Positions 8,661 to 18,604 of a DNA stretch of 64,000 nucleotides are shown in pieces (within the stretch, counting starts at the first letter, position 1; every line of letters starts with the position of its first letter). Below the pieces are notes generated by a model. It saw only the letters and a program-made list of their open reading frames with translations, searched no databases and was not told the DNA's origin. The position numbers and the translations under genes were made by a program. The stretch covers positions 19,330-83,329 of the forward strand of contig JAHBVH010000037.1 in the NCBI GenBank assembly GCA_019637645.1. The letters are read 5' to 3'. The stretch is from Caldilineaceae bacterium (GTDB taxonomy: Bacteria; Chloroflexota; Anaerolineae; Caldilineales; Caldilineaceae).

Positions 8661-8890
8661 GGCGGCAGCTACCGAGCCGAGATGACCTATGGTCGTAACC
8701 CAGAAGGGTTGCTGGTCATTCTGTTGCTGAAGAATCAAAAGTAAGTCTTCTGAAGAACCATCTGTTTCTCACTTATGAGTTGACCGTATTGCTTGGGCAT
8801 GCTTACCGCTTGAGTAAACCAAATCCAGGTGGTGTGTATTCTCAACTCATGAGCTAAGTTCTATTCACAAGTCAAAAGGAGTAGCTTAAC

Positions 8891-10807
8891 ATGAAAACAA
8901 AAAGTTTTTCGCTGTTGGCCATCCTGGTGGTAGTCGCTTTGGCCTTTAGCGCCTGTACCCCACCAAGCGGTACACTACCAGGGGCGGGCACGGGTGATAC
9001 CGCAGCCGGCCCAATCGATGATCTGAGCCAACCTCACCCATCCTTGAGCGACCCACGTGTGCGCCAAGCGATTGCCCATTGTATCGATCGCGATGCGCTG
9101 ATCTCTTCCGTCTACACCTACGTGCCGGATGATGTCAAAGCTAGCCTGCGCATGGACAGCTTCCTGCCCAAAGATCACTGGGCCTACAGCGGTCCTTATC
9201 AGGATTACGAATATAGCGTCGAGCAAGGCGGCGCGCTGTTGGATGAAGCGGGTTGGACCTGGCCCGAAGATTCTGCCTACCGTGTCAATGCAGATGGTGA
9301 TGCCCTCGAACTGACCCTCACCACCACCAACGCCCAATTCCGCCAGACTTGGGCTGCCGTGGTCGAACAGCAGCTCGGTGAGTGTGGGATCCTTCTCATT
9401 CGCCAACACACCCCAGCTTCTTGGTGGTTCGGTGATACCACCGGTCTTGCCCGGCGTGACTTTGAATTAGGCGCTTTTGCGTGGGTTGGTCAGGCTGACC
9501 CCGGTGGTCGCACCCTCTATGCCTGTGACCAAATTCCGACGCCCAGCAATAACTGGGAAGGTCAGAATGGTATGGGGTGGTGTAATCCGCTTGCCAGCCA
9601 AAACATCATCATCGCCACCAATACCCTGGAGCGCGATGCCCGTATTGCCGCCTACAACATTGTCCAAGAAGAATTTGCCAAGGACATGGTCTCCTTGCCG
9701 CTCTTCCAACGTGCCGAAGCGGAAGCCTGGAGCTTGAATCTGGAAGGGCTCGTCACCGACCCGACCGAATATGGGACAGCCAGTGCGGCGAACTGGACCC
9801 TAACCGATGGTGGTGACACCATTGTGCTAGGCTTCTCCCAGGAGCCAGCCTCTATGTTTACCTTGGTAGAAAGTGCGGCTGTGCAACGCCAAATTGCCCA
9901 GATGGGGATTGGTGTCGCCACCACACAATATAGCTATGACTATCAGGCTGTGCTGCAAGAGGAGTTGAGCACAATTGAATCTGGCTTGGCCACCAATGAA
10001 TTGGTTCCTGTGACGGCTGGTGACATTGTGTATGGCGCAGATGGTAGCCCTGTCGAGCTGGCAGAGGGTGTCGAAGTCTTGGTCGATGGCGAAGTGGTGG
10101 CCTATGACGGTACGAGCGAACTGGAATTACCCCAATTGGTCGTCACCTATAAATTCAAGCCCTATACTTGGAGCGACGGTACCCCTGGCTCGATCGATGA
10201 CTTCCGCCTGGGTATACAGATCAAGTGTGACCGCCAATCTGGCGCAACTACCTTTAATGGTTGTGAGACCTTTGGGACCGAAGAAGATGTTCTAAGCAAT
10301 GTTACCTTCAGTGATAGCGCACTGGAATACACGATTAAGTACTGGCCTGGTGTGCAAGATCCTGGCTACTATGTGGCGCCGTTCTCACTCACCGATGAGC
10401 CCGTTTACCCCAGCCATCGGGTCTTGAGCGATGGCCGCAACCTGCGTGATGTGCCTGCGGTTGAGTGGACAACATTGCCCGAAATTGCCGAAAGCCCACT
10501 GAGCTTTGGCCCCTTCATGATTACCGAATGGATCAAAGGTCAGAGCCTGACTTTGGAAGCCAACCCCTACTATGAAGGGGGGACCGGTGCCCAGAAGATC
10601 ATTGTCCTCTTCATCCCTGACACCAATCAGGCCGTTGCCCAACTGCTGAGTGGTGATGTGGACTATGTCGAAAAAGCTACCTTGGCCGGTGGTGCTGAAG
10701 TACAGTTGGTGGCGGATGCTGCCGAACAAGGCACCGTGAATTTCGAGATCATTCCTAGCCCCACTTGGGAACATATCGACATGAACCTGTTTGTCAAAGA
10801 GAAGTAA
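8891..10807 (+). CDS. Circularly permuted family-5 peptide-binding lipoprotein
   Basis: 638 residues. A lipoprotein signal with lipobox FSAC (Cys22) is intact. Residues about 50-295 match what is normally the C-terminal half of DppA/OppA proteins: DPRVRQAIAHCIDRDALI, then LLDEAGW, FRQTWAAVVEQQL and LPLFQRAEAEAWSLNLEG. Residues about 308-638 match the normal N-terminal half: DTIVLGFSQEPASM, TYKFKPYTWSDGTP, FGPFMITEWIKGQSLTLEANPYYEGG, LLSGDVDYVEKA, and it ends at HIDMNLFVKEK, exactly where the next strand would normally be followed by DPRVRQA. The order is thus C-lobe then N-lobe. It is followed, after a hairpin, by oppBCDF. RBS AAAGGAG is 11 nt upstream. An ancestral tandem duplication followed by loss of the outer halves would give this order. 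Confidence 0.8.
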   Translation: MKTKSFSLLAILVVVALAFSACTPPSGTLPGAGTGDTAAGPIDDLSQPHPSLSDPRVRQAIAHCIDRDALISSVYTYVPDDVKASLRMDSFLPKDHWAYSGPYQDYEYSVEQGGALLDEAGWTWPEDSAYRVNADGDALELTLTTTNAQFRQTWAAVVEQQLGECGILLIRQHTPASWWFGDTTGLARRDFELGAFAWVGQADPGGRTLYACDQIPTPSNNWEGQNGMGWCNPLASQNIIIATNTLERDARIAAYNIVQEEFAKDMVSLPLFQRAEAEAWSLNLEGLVTDPTEYGTASAANWTLTDGGDTIVLGFSQEPASMFTLVESAAVQRQIAQMGIGVATTQYSYDYQAVLQEELSTIESGLATNELVPVTAGDIVYGADGSPVELAEGVEVLVDGEVVAYDGTSELELPQLVVTYKFKPYTWSDGTPGSIDDFRLGIQIKCDRQSGATTFNGCETFGTEEDVLSNVTFSDSALEYTIKYWPGVQDPGYYVAPFSLTDEPVYPSHRVLSDGRNLRDVPAVEWTTLPEIAESPLSFGPFMITEWIKGQSLTLEANPYYEGGTGAQKIIVLFIPDTNQAVAQLLSGDVDYVEKATLAGGAEVQLVADAAEQGTVNFEIIPSPTWEHIDMNLFVKEK

Positions 10808-10855
10808 GATGAACGGTTATTCGCGCACCTGGTAGCCACAGGCGCGTGAGAATCG

Positions 10856-10899
10856 TCAGGGCTGAAGCGCTTGCTGATGTGTGGCCGCTTCAGCCCTGA
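10856..10899 (+). terminator. Hairpin between SBP and oppB
   Basis: TCAGGGCTGAAGCG (10856-10869) pairs perfectly with CGCTTCAGCCCTGA (10886-10899), a 14-bp stem with a 16-nt loop. No T-run follows, so it more likely protects or partly terminates the SBP message than stops all transcription. Confidence 0.6.
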
Positions 10900-10959
10900 T
10901 AACCGCTTGTCGCGACCGCGTTGTCTCGCCACCGCACCACTTGCGCGAAAGGAATCACC

Positions 10960-12141
10960 ATGACAGCCTACCTGATTCGCCGCTTTATCCAAATGATCTT
11001 TGTGATTCTTTTGGTCGCGGTGGCTACCTACTTTTTATTTAGTATCTCGCCTGGTGGTCCGCTCACCGGTCTGCGCCAATCCCAACAGCGGCTTGATGCA
11101 GAAGATATCGCGCGCATTCGCGCCCAATATGAACTGGATCTCTATTGGCCGGTTCGTTTCTCTCGTTGGCTGATTGGCGTGCCAGATGGCCCGTTGATGA
11201 TCGGTGGGCGTGAACTCTTTGCCAATGTTCCCGTTGGCTGCTATTTGCGCAACATGAATACCGACGTCTGTGAAGACTATGTATACATGTCAGAGATCCC
11301 GGCATTACACCCAGCCGTGCGCAGTAGCAAAGGCATTTTGCGTGGCGATTTTGGTAAGTCAACCACAGTGCGGATTGGGCAACCGGTCTTTAATGAGATT
11401 ATGTCGCGGTTGCCCGCTACCTTGCAATTGGGAATTGGCTCGCTCTTCCTTTCGCTGCTCATCGGGGTGCCGATTGGGATTGTTGGCGCGGTACGCCAGT
11501 ATTCGCGCTTTGACTATTTTGTCACCAGCCTCTCCTTCTTTGGTTCGGCAATGCCGGTCTTTTTCTTTGGCATTTTGCTGATTCTTCTCTTTTCCGTGAC
11601 GCCCGTTTTCTTGGCCGATCGCTATCCTTGGTTGCCTCGTTTGCCTTCGGGGTCGTTGGAAGCGGTGCGCGATTATACCATTGCCTCTTGGCTGCCCACG
11701 ATCAAGGCCGGCTCCTTGGCGGATCGCGCCTTGCATTTTATTATGCCGCTCTTTGTGTTGACCTTTTTTAATACTGCACAATGGAGCCGTTTTGTTCGGG
11801 CTTCGATGCTAGAAGTCCTGCGCCAAGATTATGTGCGCACGGCTCGTGCCAAAGGTTTGATCGAACGCATTGTGGTGATGAAACATGCCCTGCGTAATGC
11901 GTTGATTCCTTTCGTCACCATCTTTGTGCTGAGCCTACCGGGCATCTTTGCGGGTGCCATCATTACCGAAACGATCTTTTCTTGGCCGGGCATGGGGCGC
12001 CTCTATTGGGATGCCCTCAACCGCAGTGATTATCCGATCGCGTTGGCTGTCATCTTTATCACCGGTGTGCTCACCGTGATCGCGACCTTGTTAGGCGACA
12101 TTCTATACACGATTGTTGATCCGCGCATTAAATTTTCCTAA
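10960..12141 (+). CDS. Peptide ABC transporter permease OppB/DppB
   Basis: A 393-residue inner-membrane permease with six predicted helices. The EAA coupling motif (EVLRQDYVRTARAKGL) that docks on the ATPases is present, followed by ALRNALIP. Between helix 1 and the conserved DFGKS stretch there is an insertion of about 40-50 residues with two cysteines (VGCYLRNMNTDVCEDY) in the extracytoplasmic loop, making the protein longer than the usual 305-335. ATG 10960 has RBS AAAGGA 6 nt upstream; the upstream in-frame TTG at 10921 is not needed. Confidence 0.92.
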   Translation: MTAYLIRRFIQMIFVILLVAVATYFLFSISPGGPLTGLRQSQQRLDAEDIARIRAQYELDLYWPVRFSRWLIGVPDGPLMIGGRELFANVPVGCYLRNMNTDVCEDYVYMSEIPALHPAVRSSKGILRGDFGKSTTVRIGQPVFNEIMSRLPATLQLGIGSLFLSLLIGVPIGIVGAVRQYSRFDYFVTSLSFFGSAMPVFFFGILLILLFSVTPVFLADRYPWLPRLPSGSLEAVRDYTIASWLPTIKAGSLADRALHFIMPLFVLTFFNTAQWSRFVRASMLEVLRQDYVRTARAKGLIERIVVMKHALRNALIPFVTIFVLSLPGIFAGAIITETIFSWPGMGRLYWDALNRSDYPIALAVIFITGVLTVIATLLGDILYTIVDPRIKFS

Positions 12142-12189
12142 TCGATCGAACCGAAATGTTTCTGGATAGGAAGGAATAAAGGACCAACT

Positions 12190-13191
12190 ATGGCTACGGC
12201 AGCTGGCACGGTAACGGCAACCAACAAAATCATGGCGACGAAACCGGAAAGCCAGTTTCAGGTCGTACTACGGCGCTTTCTGCGCCATCGTATGGCGGTG
12301 ATTTCGTTGTTCATTATTGGCTTCCTCTTGTTAATTTCCTTGCTTGCGCCGGTGATCACCACCTTTCCGCGTGATCAAATTGATATTAGTAGCCCCGAAC
12401 GACCAGCGCCGCCTGGCATTGTTGACAGCCAAGGCCGTACCCATTGGTTTGGCATTGATAACCTAGGCCGTGATCTCTTCACGCGGGTGCTCTATGCAGG
12501 CCGGATCTCCTTGGTCATTGCCTTGGCGGTGACCCTGATTGCCGAAACATTAGGCGTGATCGTCGGTGCCTTTGCTGGCTATTATGGGGGCTGGGTCGAT
12601 GCCTTTATCTCGCGCCTCATTGAATTTATGTTGGCGTTGCCGCAGTTGCCCATTCTATTGATCCTCTCCAAGCTGACCTTGGACTATGGCGAGGTCATCC
12701 CACTGCCTGCCTTTCTCCGGCGTACGATTAGCGCTATCCTCTTGACCCCGGAGCGTGAGTCGCAACAGGTAGTGTTATTGATTATGATCTTGATCCTCTT
12801 TGGTTGGCTGGGGGCGGCGCGGCTCATGCGTGGGATGGCGCTCTCTTTGCGGAGCCAGGACTTTGTCGAATCTTTGCGAGCCTTTGGGGCTTCGGATGTA
12901 CGCATTATCTTCGGCCACATCATTACCAACGGGTTGGCACCCATTTGGGTCAATGCCACCCTGAGCCTCGGTGGCGTGATCATTACCGAGGCGGCGCTCA
13001 GCTTTTTGGGCTTGGGGATTCAAGATCCAACGCCAACCTGGGGCAATATGTTGGCACAATCGCAAAACTATATGTTCCGTCATCCTTGGTTGCCGTTGGT
13101 GCCGGGAATTCCGCTGGTGTTGGTCTCGCTCGCCTTTAACTTTGTCGGTGACGGCCTGCGCGATGCGCTCGATCCACGCCTCAAACGATAA
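12190..13191 (+). CDS. Peptide ABC transporter permease OppC/DppC
   Basis: A 333-residue permease, second channel subunit. It has the family's N-terminal cytoplasmic stretch, a first helix (MAVISLFIIGFLLLISLLAP), the HWFGIDNLGRDLFTRVLYAGRISL motif that starts the permease domain, an EAA loop (SLRSQDFVESLRAFGASD) and the C-terminal FNFVGDGLRDALDPRLKR signature. The central loop has a short extra segment (PAFLRRTISAILLTPERESQQ). RBS GGAAGGA lies upstream. It pairs with the OppB at 10960 and the ATPases at 13310-15447. Confidence 0.93.
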   Translation: MATAAGTVTATNKIMATKPESQFQVVLRRFLRHRMAVISLFIIGFLLLISLLAPVITTFPRDQIDISSPERPAPPGIVDSQGRTHWFGIDNLGRDLFTRVLYAGRISLVIALAVTLIAETLGVIVGAFAGYYGGWVDAFISRLIEFMLALPQLPILLILSKLTLDYGEVIPLPAFLRRTISAILLTPERESQQVVLLIMILILFGWLGAARLMRGMALSLRSQDFVESLRAFGASDVRIIFGHIITNGLAPIWVNATLSLGGVIITEAALSFLGLGIQDPTPTWGNMLAQSQNYMFRHPWLPLVPGIPLVLVSLAFNFVGDGLRDALDPRLKR

Positions 13192-13249
13192 TCGCCCAGG
13201 CCGCGTCGTTATCCATGACTGGTCATCCATGACCCGGGTCATCTCCGTC

Positions 13250-13291
13250 GCGAAAAAGTAGCCGCGAAAAAGTAGCCGCGAAAAAGTAGCC
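13250..13291 (+). repeat. 14-bp tandem repeat, three copies
   Basis: GCGAAAAAGTAGCC is repeated three times without mismatch (13250-13263, 13264-13277, 13278-13291). It ends 18 bp before the oppD start at 13310, so copy number would set the distance between oppC and the oppD ribosome-binding region. Confidence 0.95.
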
Positions 13292-13309
13292 AAAAGAAAT
13301 TGACGATTC

Positions 13310-14368
13310 ATGACAACTGCAAATGCATTACTGGAAGTACACGGGCTAAAAACCTATTTTTACACCGAAGAAGGGGTGGTTCAGGCCATTAATGGCGTTG
13401 ATTTCACGATCAAAAAAGGTGAAATCATGGGCTTGGTTGGTGAATCGGGCAGTGGCAAAAGTGTCACCTCGTTGTCCATCATGCGCCTCTTGGCCGGTTC
13501 GGGCCAGATTGTCGATGGGAAAGTCTTGCTTGATGGCCGCGATTTGGTGCAAATGGTGGATGAGCAATTGGTAAAGCTGCGTGGCAATGAGATTTCCATG
13601 ATCTTCCAGCAGCCAACCAGCTGTCTGAATCCGGTCTTTCGCATTGGCGACCAAATTGCCGAGACCATTATGGTCCATCAGCGGCTCGACAAACGGGCGG
13701 CGTGGCAACAAGCGGTGGAGATGCTGCGCAAAGTGGGGATTCCTGCGCCGGAAAAACGGGCCACCGCCTTCCCCCATGAAATTTCTGGGGGGCAGGCCCA
13801 GCGGGTGATGATTGCCATGGCCCTTGCTTGCCAACCCCGCTTGTTGATTGCCGATGAGCCGACGACGGCGCTGGATGTGACGATTCAAGCCCAGATTCTG
13901 GATTTAATGCGCCAACTGCGTGATGAAACCAGTACGGCGATCCTCTTGATCACTCATGATATGGGGGTCATTGCCGAAATGTGCGATTCGGTTGCGGTGA
14001 TGTATGCCGGCCAAATTGTGGAATATACTAGCGTTGCCCAGATCTTTGAAAAACCCCTGCATCCCTATACCGAAGGGCTCTTGGCCGCCATTCCCATCTT
14101 GGGGGAGATGAAAGAGACGCTAGCCGTCATTCCCGGTTCGGTGCCCAACTTGATCAATCTGCCCCCTGGCTGTAAATTTGCCCCACGCTGTCCTTATGTC
14201 AAAGAAGCAATTTGCACGGTCCAAACGCCCGAACTGCGCGAGGTGACCCCAGGGCATCAGGCCCGTTGCTTTATGCGTTTTCCCGAAACTGCCCACTATT
14301 GGGCCGGCACGGAAAAGGCCGATTGGCAGTTCGAGGGGGACGAAGTGTTGGTAAGTTCTAATCCATGA
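13310..14368 (+). CDS. Peptide ABC transporter ATP-binding protein OppD/DppD
   Basis: A 352-residue ATPase. Walker A GESGSGKS near residue 45, signature [14 protein letters not shown] near 162, Walker [13 protein letters not shown] near 182, switch His in LLITHDMG, and the C-terminal oligopeptide motif CKFAPRCPY. No strong Shine-Dalgarno sequence precedes the ATG (only AAAAGAAA), and a 14-bp tandem repeat lies immediately upstream. Followed 29 bp later by oppF. Confidence 0.93.
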   Translation: MTTANALLEVHGLKTYFYTEEGVVQAINGVDFTIKKGEIMGLVGESGSGKSVTSLSIMRLLAGSGQIVDGKVLLDGRDLVQMVDEQLVKLRGNEISMIFQQPTSCLNPVFRIGDQIAETIMVHQRLDKRAAWQQAVEMLRKVGIPAPEKRATAFPHEISGGQAQRVMIAMALACQPRLLIADEPTTALDVTIQAQILDLMRQLRDETSTAILLITHDMGVIAEMCDSVAVMYAGQIVEYTSVAQIFEKPLHPYTEGLLAAIPILGEMKETLAVIPGSVPNLINLPPGCKFAPRCPYVKEAICTVQTPELREVTPGHQARCFMRFPETAHYWAGTEKADWQFEGDEVLVSSNP

Positions 14369-14397
14369 CCTATTAGCTGAGCGGTGAATTATTCATC

Positions 14398-15447
14398 ATG
14401 CCAATTTCACTTAAATCTGCTGCGAAAGACTTATTAGTCGTTGACGATCTGAAAACCTACTTCCCTATTCGTGCCGGGTTGCTCCAGCGTGTCGTGGCCC
14501 AAGTGAAAGCGGTGGATGGGGTTAGTTTTAAAATTCGGGAAGGCGAAACTTTTGGCCTAGTTGGCGAATCGGGCTGTGGGAAAACCACGGTGGGACGTAC
14601 CATTCTGCGTCTCCAACCAGCGACGGCTGGTTCCGTCTTTTTTGATGGCGAAGATGTCTTTGCCAAGCGGGGCGGGGATCTAAAGGCGCTCCGCCGCAAT
14701 ATGCAGATTGTTTTCCAAGATCCCTACTCTTCGCTGGATCCGCGCGTCCCTGTGGGTGAGACCATTGCCGAAGGGTTAGAGATTCATGGGGTGAGTAACC
14801 GGCGCGAGCGCCAAGAAGTGGTGCTGGAGATGCTGGACAAAGTTGGGCTCAATCCCTACCATGCCAACCGCTATCCCCACGAATTTTCGGGCGGGCAACG
14901 CCAACGCATTGGGATTGCCCGCGCGCTGGCGCTGCGTCCCAAATTTATTATTTGTGATGAGCCCGTCTCGGCGTTAGATGTATCGATCCAATCGCAAATT
15001 CTCAACCTACTCCGTGATCTTTCGCAAGAATTCGGGTTAACCTATCTCTTTATTGCCCATAATTTGAGCGTGGTCGAACATATCAGTGACCGCGTTGGCG
15101 TTATGTATCTTGGTTCGTTGGTGGAAGTTGCCAATCGCCAAGAGATCTACCATAATCCTCTACACCCCTATACTCAAGCGCTCCTTTCGGCCATTCCAAT
15201 GCCCAAACCTGGCCAGAAACGGCAGCGGATCATGTTGCGCGGCGAGATCCCTTCGCCCATTAATCCGCCTAGTGGGTGTCGTTTTCATACGCGCTGTCCG
15301 TTTGCCGCGGATATTTGTCAGCAAGTGGTGCCACCTCTCGAAGAAAAAGCCCCTGGTCACTGGGCGGCCTGTCATTTTGTCGAAACGGTAGGTAGTACAG
15401 CGCAGCTACGACCCACGGTTGTGCACCAAGCCAACAGTGTGGCCTAG
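14398..15447 (+). CDS. Peptide ABC transporter ATP-binding protein OppF/DppF
   Basis: A 349-residue ATPase with the OppF-type insert ([17 protein letters not shown]), Walker [10 protein letters not shown], signature [15 protein letters not shown], Walker [11 protein letters not shown], and a C-terminal CRFHTRCPF motif. It completes the SBP-oppBCDF set that starts at 8891. Because the next transport set (15677-19669) has no ATPases, this pair may energise both. Confidence 0.93.
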   Translation: MPISLKSAAKDLLVVDDLKTYFPIRAGLLQRVVAQVKAVDGVSFKIREGETFGLVGESGCGKTTVGRTILRLQPATAGSVFFDGEDVFAKRGGDLKALRRNMQIVFQDPYSSLDPRVPVGETIAEGLEIHGVSNRRERQEVVLEMLDKVGLNPYHANRYPHEFSGGQRQRIGIARALALRPKFIICDEPVSALDVSIQSQILNLLRDLSQEFGLTYLFIAHNLSVVEHISDRVGVMYLGSLVEVANRQEIYHNPLHPYTQALLSAIPMPKPGQKRQRIMLRGEIPSPINPPSGCRFHTRCPFAADICQQVVPPLEEKAPGHWAACHFVETVGSTAQLRPTVVHQANSVA

Positions 15448-15676
15448 CATTGGCTGGTCGAGACAGGTGTAACCCAATTTGTTCACGCTTTCGCACCGCT
15501 TATTGCGGAAAATTCGTCGGAATTGTCGTTGCGCAACGGTGCCAATGACGATTTCCTACACGATTTTGTCTGGTTGCCAAAACCCTCATCTTTCTATAAG
15601 ATTCGTTTTATCCGTTACTTAGCTGGTTGCGGTAAAAACGCTTATACCTTCCATCCTGCTAACCGAAAGGAGCGCT

Positions 15677-17482
15677 ATGAAAGCCCACGTATCCTTACGT
15701 CTGATTCCTTTGTTTTTGCTGAGTATGTTGATCTTGGTGTTGGCAAGCTGTGCGCAGCCCGCTGCCGAAGCACCGCCTGCTGCGGCGGAACCGACCGTCA
15801 CCACGGCACCGGCTGCTGAAGAAGCGCCTACCGAAGAAACGGCGACTGAGCAAGAAGTCGTAACTTCCACCGTCGAAACCTCACCGGCCGCGCAATCGCA
15901 AGCATTACAGGGTCTTGCCGTGACCAGCGATGAGGAGGTGACTAGCCCACGTACCCACTATGGAGGTGAATATCACGATGTCTCGACCGCAGATGCCGTT
16001 AGCTTCCATCCGTATTTGACCACTGACACCTCTTCGAGCGGCTATCAGGGCATGGTCTATGCCGGTGGCTTGCTGCGCTTGGATGAAAATACGCTGGAAT
16101 ATATCCCCAACATGGCGGAAAGCTATTCGATCTCTGAGGATGGTCTGACCTTTACTTTCCACTTGCGTCAGGGGATGGTATGGAGCGATGGCGAACCGAT
16201 TACGGCCCAAGACTTTAAGTGGACTTATGATCAGGCCACCAATCCTGATAATGAGTTCCCCTACCTGTCGCAATTAGGCTTTATCACTTCCTATGAAGCA
16301 TTGGACGACAGCACGCTGGAAATCAAGATCGGCGAAGTCTATGCACCCGCCTTAGGCCAGATCTCGGGGTTGATTACGCCCTTGCCCAAACACATTTGGG
16401 AAAATCTCGAATGGGGTGATCCAGAAAAGAATCCCGAGATCAATCAGCCGTCGGTGGTCTCCGGCCCCTATAAGTTGGCCGAATGGAAACGCGATCAGTA
16501 TGTGATCTTCGAGGCCAATGAGAGTTACTGGTACCATGGTCGCCCCAACTTTGATCGCTATGTGATCGAAATCGTGCCAGACCAAGATATTGCCTACCAG
16601 AAGCTGAAGAGCGGGGAAAGCGATACTGGCGATATCACGCCGGAAAATCTAGAAGAGGCGCGCCAACTCGATAATGTTACCGTTTATGAATGGTGGCCAG
16701 CGGCGGCACGGTGGAGCTTTATTGGCCTGAATATGCGCGAAGGCTTTGCCACCAGCGATCTCAATGTCCGCCATGGGCTCAACTACGCGATTGACAAACA
16801 GCTGCTAACCGATGAAGTGATGTTGGGCCAAGCCAAGCGGCTCTGTTCGGTCTATCCCGAAACCTCGTGGGTCTACAATCCGGATGTGCCCTGCTATGAC
16901 TATAACCTCGACGATGCGCTCGCAGCCTTTGCCGAGGCGGGTTATACCTTGGACGGTGATAAGCTGGTTGATGCCAATGGCGAACAGCTAACACTCAAGT
17001 TGATCTATGGCCCTAATACCAACAAAGTGCGCGAACTGATGGCGGTAACGGTCCAGGATATGCTGAGCGATGTGGGTGTTGCGGTCGAAGTACAGGCGCT
17101 CGAGTGGGCGAGCTTCCTCGACGCCATTCAAGCGGTCGAGCCCGATTGGGACATGTTTATTGGCGGTTGGAGCGCAACCATCGAGCCCCATATTATGTAC
17201 ACCATCTGGGCCGAGGAAAGCATCCCCAGCTTGAACTCTGGCGCATATATCAATAAAGAAGTAGAGCAGCTCTTCAAAGAGGGCGGCGCAACCTATGATG
17301 TCGAAGTGCGCAAAGAGAAATACCAAGAAGTACAGCGTATCATTGCCGAAGAGTCCCCCTATATTTTCCTCTTCTACAACAAAGCGTGGAGCGGCCAGAA
17401 CAACCGCATCCAGGGGATCGAGCCAAGAGCCTTAGGTATTGGCTGGAATTCCGAAGATTGGTATATTGAAGCAACTGAGTAA
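15677..17482 (+). CDS. Family-5 peptide-binding lipoprotein
   Basis: A 601-residue extracytoplasmic solute-binding protein in the normal domain order. The signal peptide ends at lipobox VLASC (Cys25); an Ala/Pro/Glu/Thr-rich linker to about residue 80 spaces the domain from the membrane. Typical blocks follow: LTFTFHLRQGMVWSDGEPITAQDF, SGPYKLAEWKRDQ, FIGLNMREGF then DLNVRHGLNYAIDKQLL, and a C-lobe ending with PYIFLFYNKAWSG. RBS GAAAGGAG is 6 nt before the ATG. It provides the reference order that the protein at 8891 lacks. Substrate is presumably a peptide; this family also binds nickel, heme and oligosaccharides. Confidence 0.92.
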   Translation: MKAHVSLRLIPLFLLSMLILVLASCAQPAAEAPPAAAEPTVTTAPAAEEAPTEETATEQEVVTSTVETSPAAQSQALQGLAVTSDEEVTSPRTHYGGEYHDVSTADAVSFHPYLTTDTSSSGYQGMVYAGGLLRLDENTLEYIPNMAESYSISEDGLTFTFHLRQGMVWSDGEPITAQDFKWTYDQATNPDNEFPYLSQLGFITSYEALDDSTLEIKIGEVYAPALGQISGLITPLPKHIWENLEWGDPEKNPEINQPSVVSGPYKLAEWKRDQYVIFEANESYWYHGRPNFDRYVIEIVPDQDIAYQKLKSGESDTGDITPENLEEARQLDNVTVYEWWPAAARWSFIGLNMREGFATSDLNVRHGLNYAIDKQLLTDEVMLGQAKRLCSVYPETSWVYNPDVPCYDYNLDDALAAFAEAGYTLDGDKLVDANGEQLTLKLIYGPNTNKVRELMAVTVQDMLSDVGVAVEVQALEWASFLDAIQAVEPDWDMFIGGWSATIEPHIMYTIWAEESIPSLNSGAYINKEVEQLFKEGGATYDVEVRKEKYQEVQRIIAEESPYIFLFYNKAWSGQNNRIQGIEPRALGIGWNSEDWYIEATE

Positions 17483-17491
17483 GGCAAGCTT

Positions 17492-17541
17492 GGGGGATGT
17501 GAAACGTGATTGGAAGTAATAGATCATATTTCACATCCCCC
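17492..17541 (+). terminator. Hairpin between SBP and oppB
   Basis: GGGGGATGTGAAA (17492-17504) pairs perfectly with TTTCACATCCCCC (17529-17541), a 13-bp stem with a 24-nt loop and no following T-run. It is the same placement as the hairpins at 10856-10899 and 31100-31135, with a different sequence. Confidence 0.6.
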
Positions 17542-17560
17542 CGAATCACGAATCACGCTT

Positions 17561-18601
17561 ATGATCCGCTATATTATCCGCCGTAGTCTGCAATCGATTG
17601 TGCTGCTCTGGATTTCGACGCTGATTGGCTTCACTGTCTATCAACTCGCACCGGGCGGACCCTTACAATTTCTCGATAACGATCCCAAGCGTTCGCAAGC
17701 GGATATTGACCGGCTGACCCGCGCCTATGGGCTAGACCGGTCAGTATTGACGCAGTATGCCGCGTGGGCCTTTGGCGAAGATTGGCTCCCCGCCACCGAG
17801 ACGTGGCGCAGTGGCCGTTGCCTGAGCGATGAAACCCGCTGTAGCCGCGGCATTGTCCGGCTGGACTTTGGTCGCTCCTTCTCCTTCAAAGGCCAGCCTG
17901 TCTTGGGGCTCATTATCGAGCGTATTCCGGCCACCTTCCTCTTGGCCTTTTCCAGCCTGCTCATCAGCGTCTTGATTGGCGTGCCCTTGGGGATCATCTC
18001 GGCCTTTTGGCGGGGCCGCTGGCCGGACAATCTGATCCGCCTGAGCACGGTCTTGCTCAGTACCGTGCCTGAGTGGTGGATTGGGCTCCTCCTGCTGATT
18101 ATTCTGGGCGGCTACTTTGGTTTGGTGCCGCTCAGTGGCATGGAAACGATTGGGGATGGCTCCTTCCTGGATCGCCTGCACCATCTGATCCTGCCCGCGA
18201 CAGTTAGTGCGATCAGCGGTTGGATTGGCTTTTCGCGCATCCTCCGCTTTGAAATGTTGGATGTGCTCAGCCAAGATTATGTGCGTACGGCGCGGGCCAA
18301 AGGCTTGCCCAATAAGTTGGTGCTATTGCGCCATGTGCTGCGCAACGCACTCATGCCCTTTGTCACAGGGCTTAGTGGGATCTTCCTCCTGATCCTTTCT
18401 GGCTCGGTACTCTTTGAAATTGTCTTTTCTTGGCCGGGCATGGGACGGTTGACCATCAACGCCATCAATGCGCGCGACTATCCCGTGATGATGGCGCTCT
18501 TTGTCATCAGCTCTTTTCTCGGTATTTTGGGCGTCTTGTTGGTGGATATTCTCTATAGCGTCGTCGATCCACGCGTACGCTATGACAGAACAGCGGCATA
18601 A
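17561..18601 (+). CDS. Peptide ABC transporter permease OppB/DppB
   Basis: A 346-residue permease. ATG 17561 begins the usual MIRYIIRRSLQ membrane lead-in; a Shine-Dalgarno sequence is not obvious. The loop after helix 1 holds an extra segment with two cysteines (SGRCLSDETRCSRG) before the conserved LDFGRS. EAA loop is DVLSQDYVRTARAKGL, and the C-terminus DILYSVVDPRVRY is typical. Followed 3 bp later by its OppC partner. Confidence 0.92.
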   Translation: MIRYIIRRSLQSIVLLWISTLIGFTVYQLAPGGPLQFLDNDPKRSQADIDRLTRAYGLDRSVLTQYAAWAFGEDWLPATETWRSGRCLSDETRCSRGIVRLDFGRSFSFKGQPVLGLIIERIPATFLLAFSSLLISVLIGVPLGIISAFWRGRWPDNLIRLSTVLLSTVPEWWIGLLLLIILGGYFGLVPLSGMETIGDGSFLDRLHHLILPATVSAISGWIGFSRILRFEMLDVLSQDYVRTARAKGLPNKLVLLRHVLRNALMPFVTGLSGIFLLILSGSVLFEIVFSWPGMGRLTINAINARDYPVMMALFVISSFLGILGVLLVDILYSVVDPRVRYDRTAA

Positions 18602-18604
18602 TCT

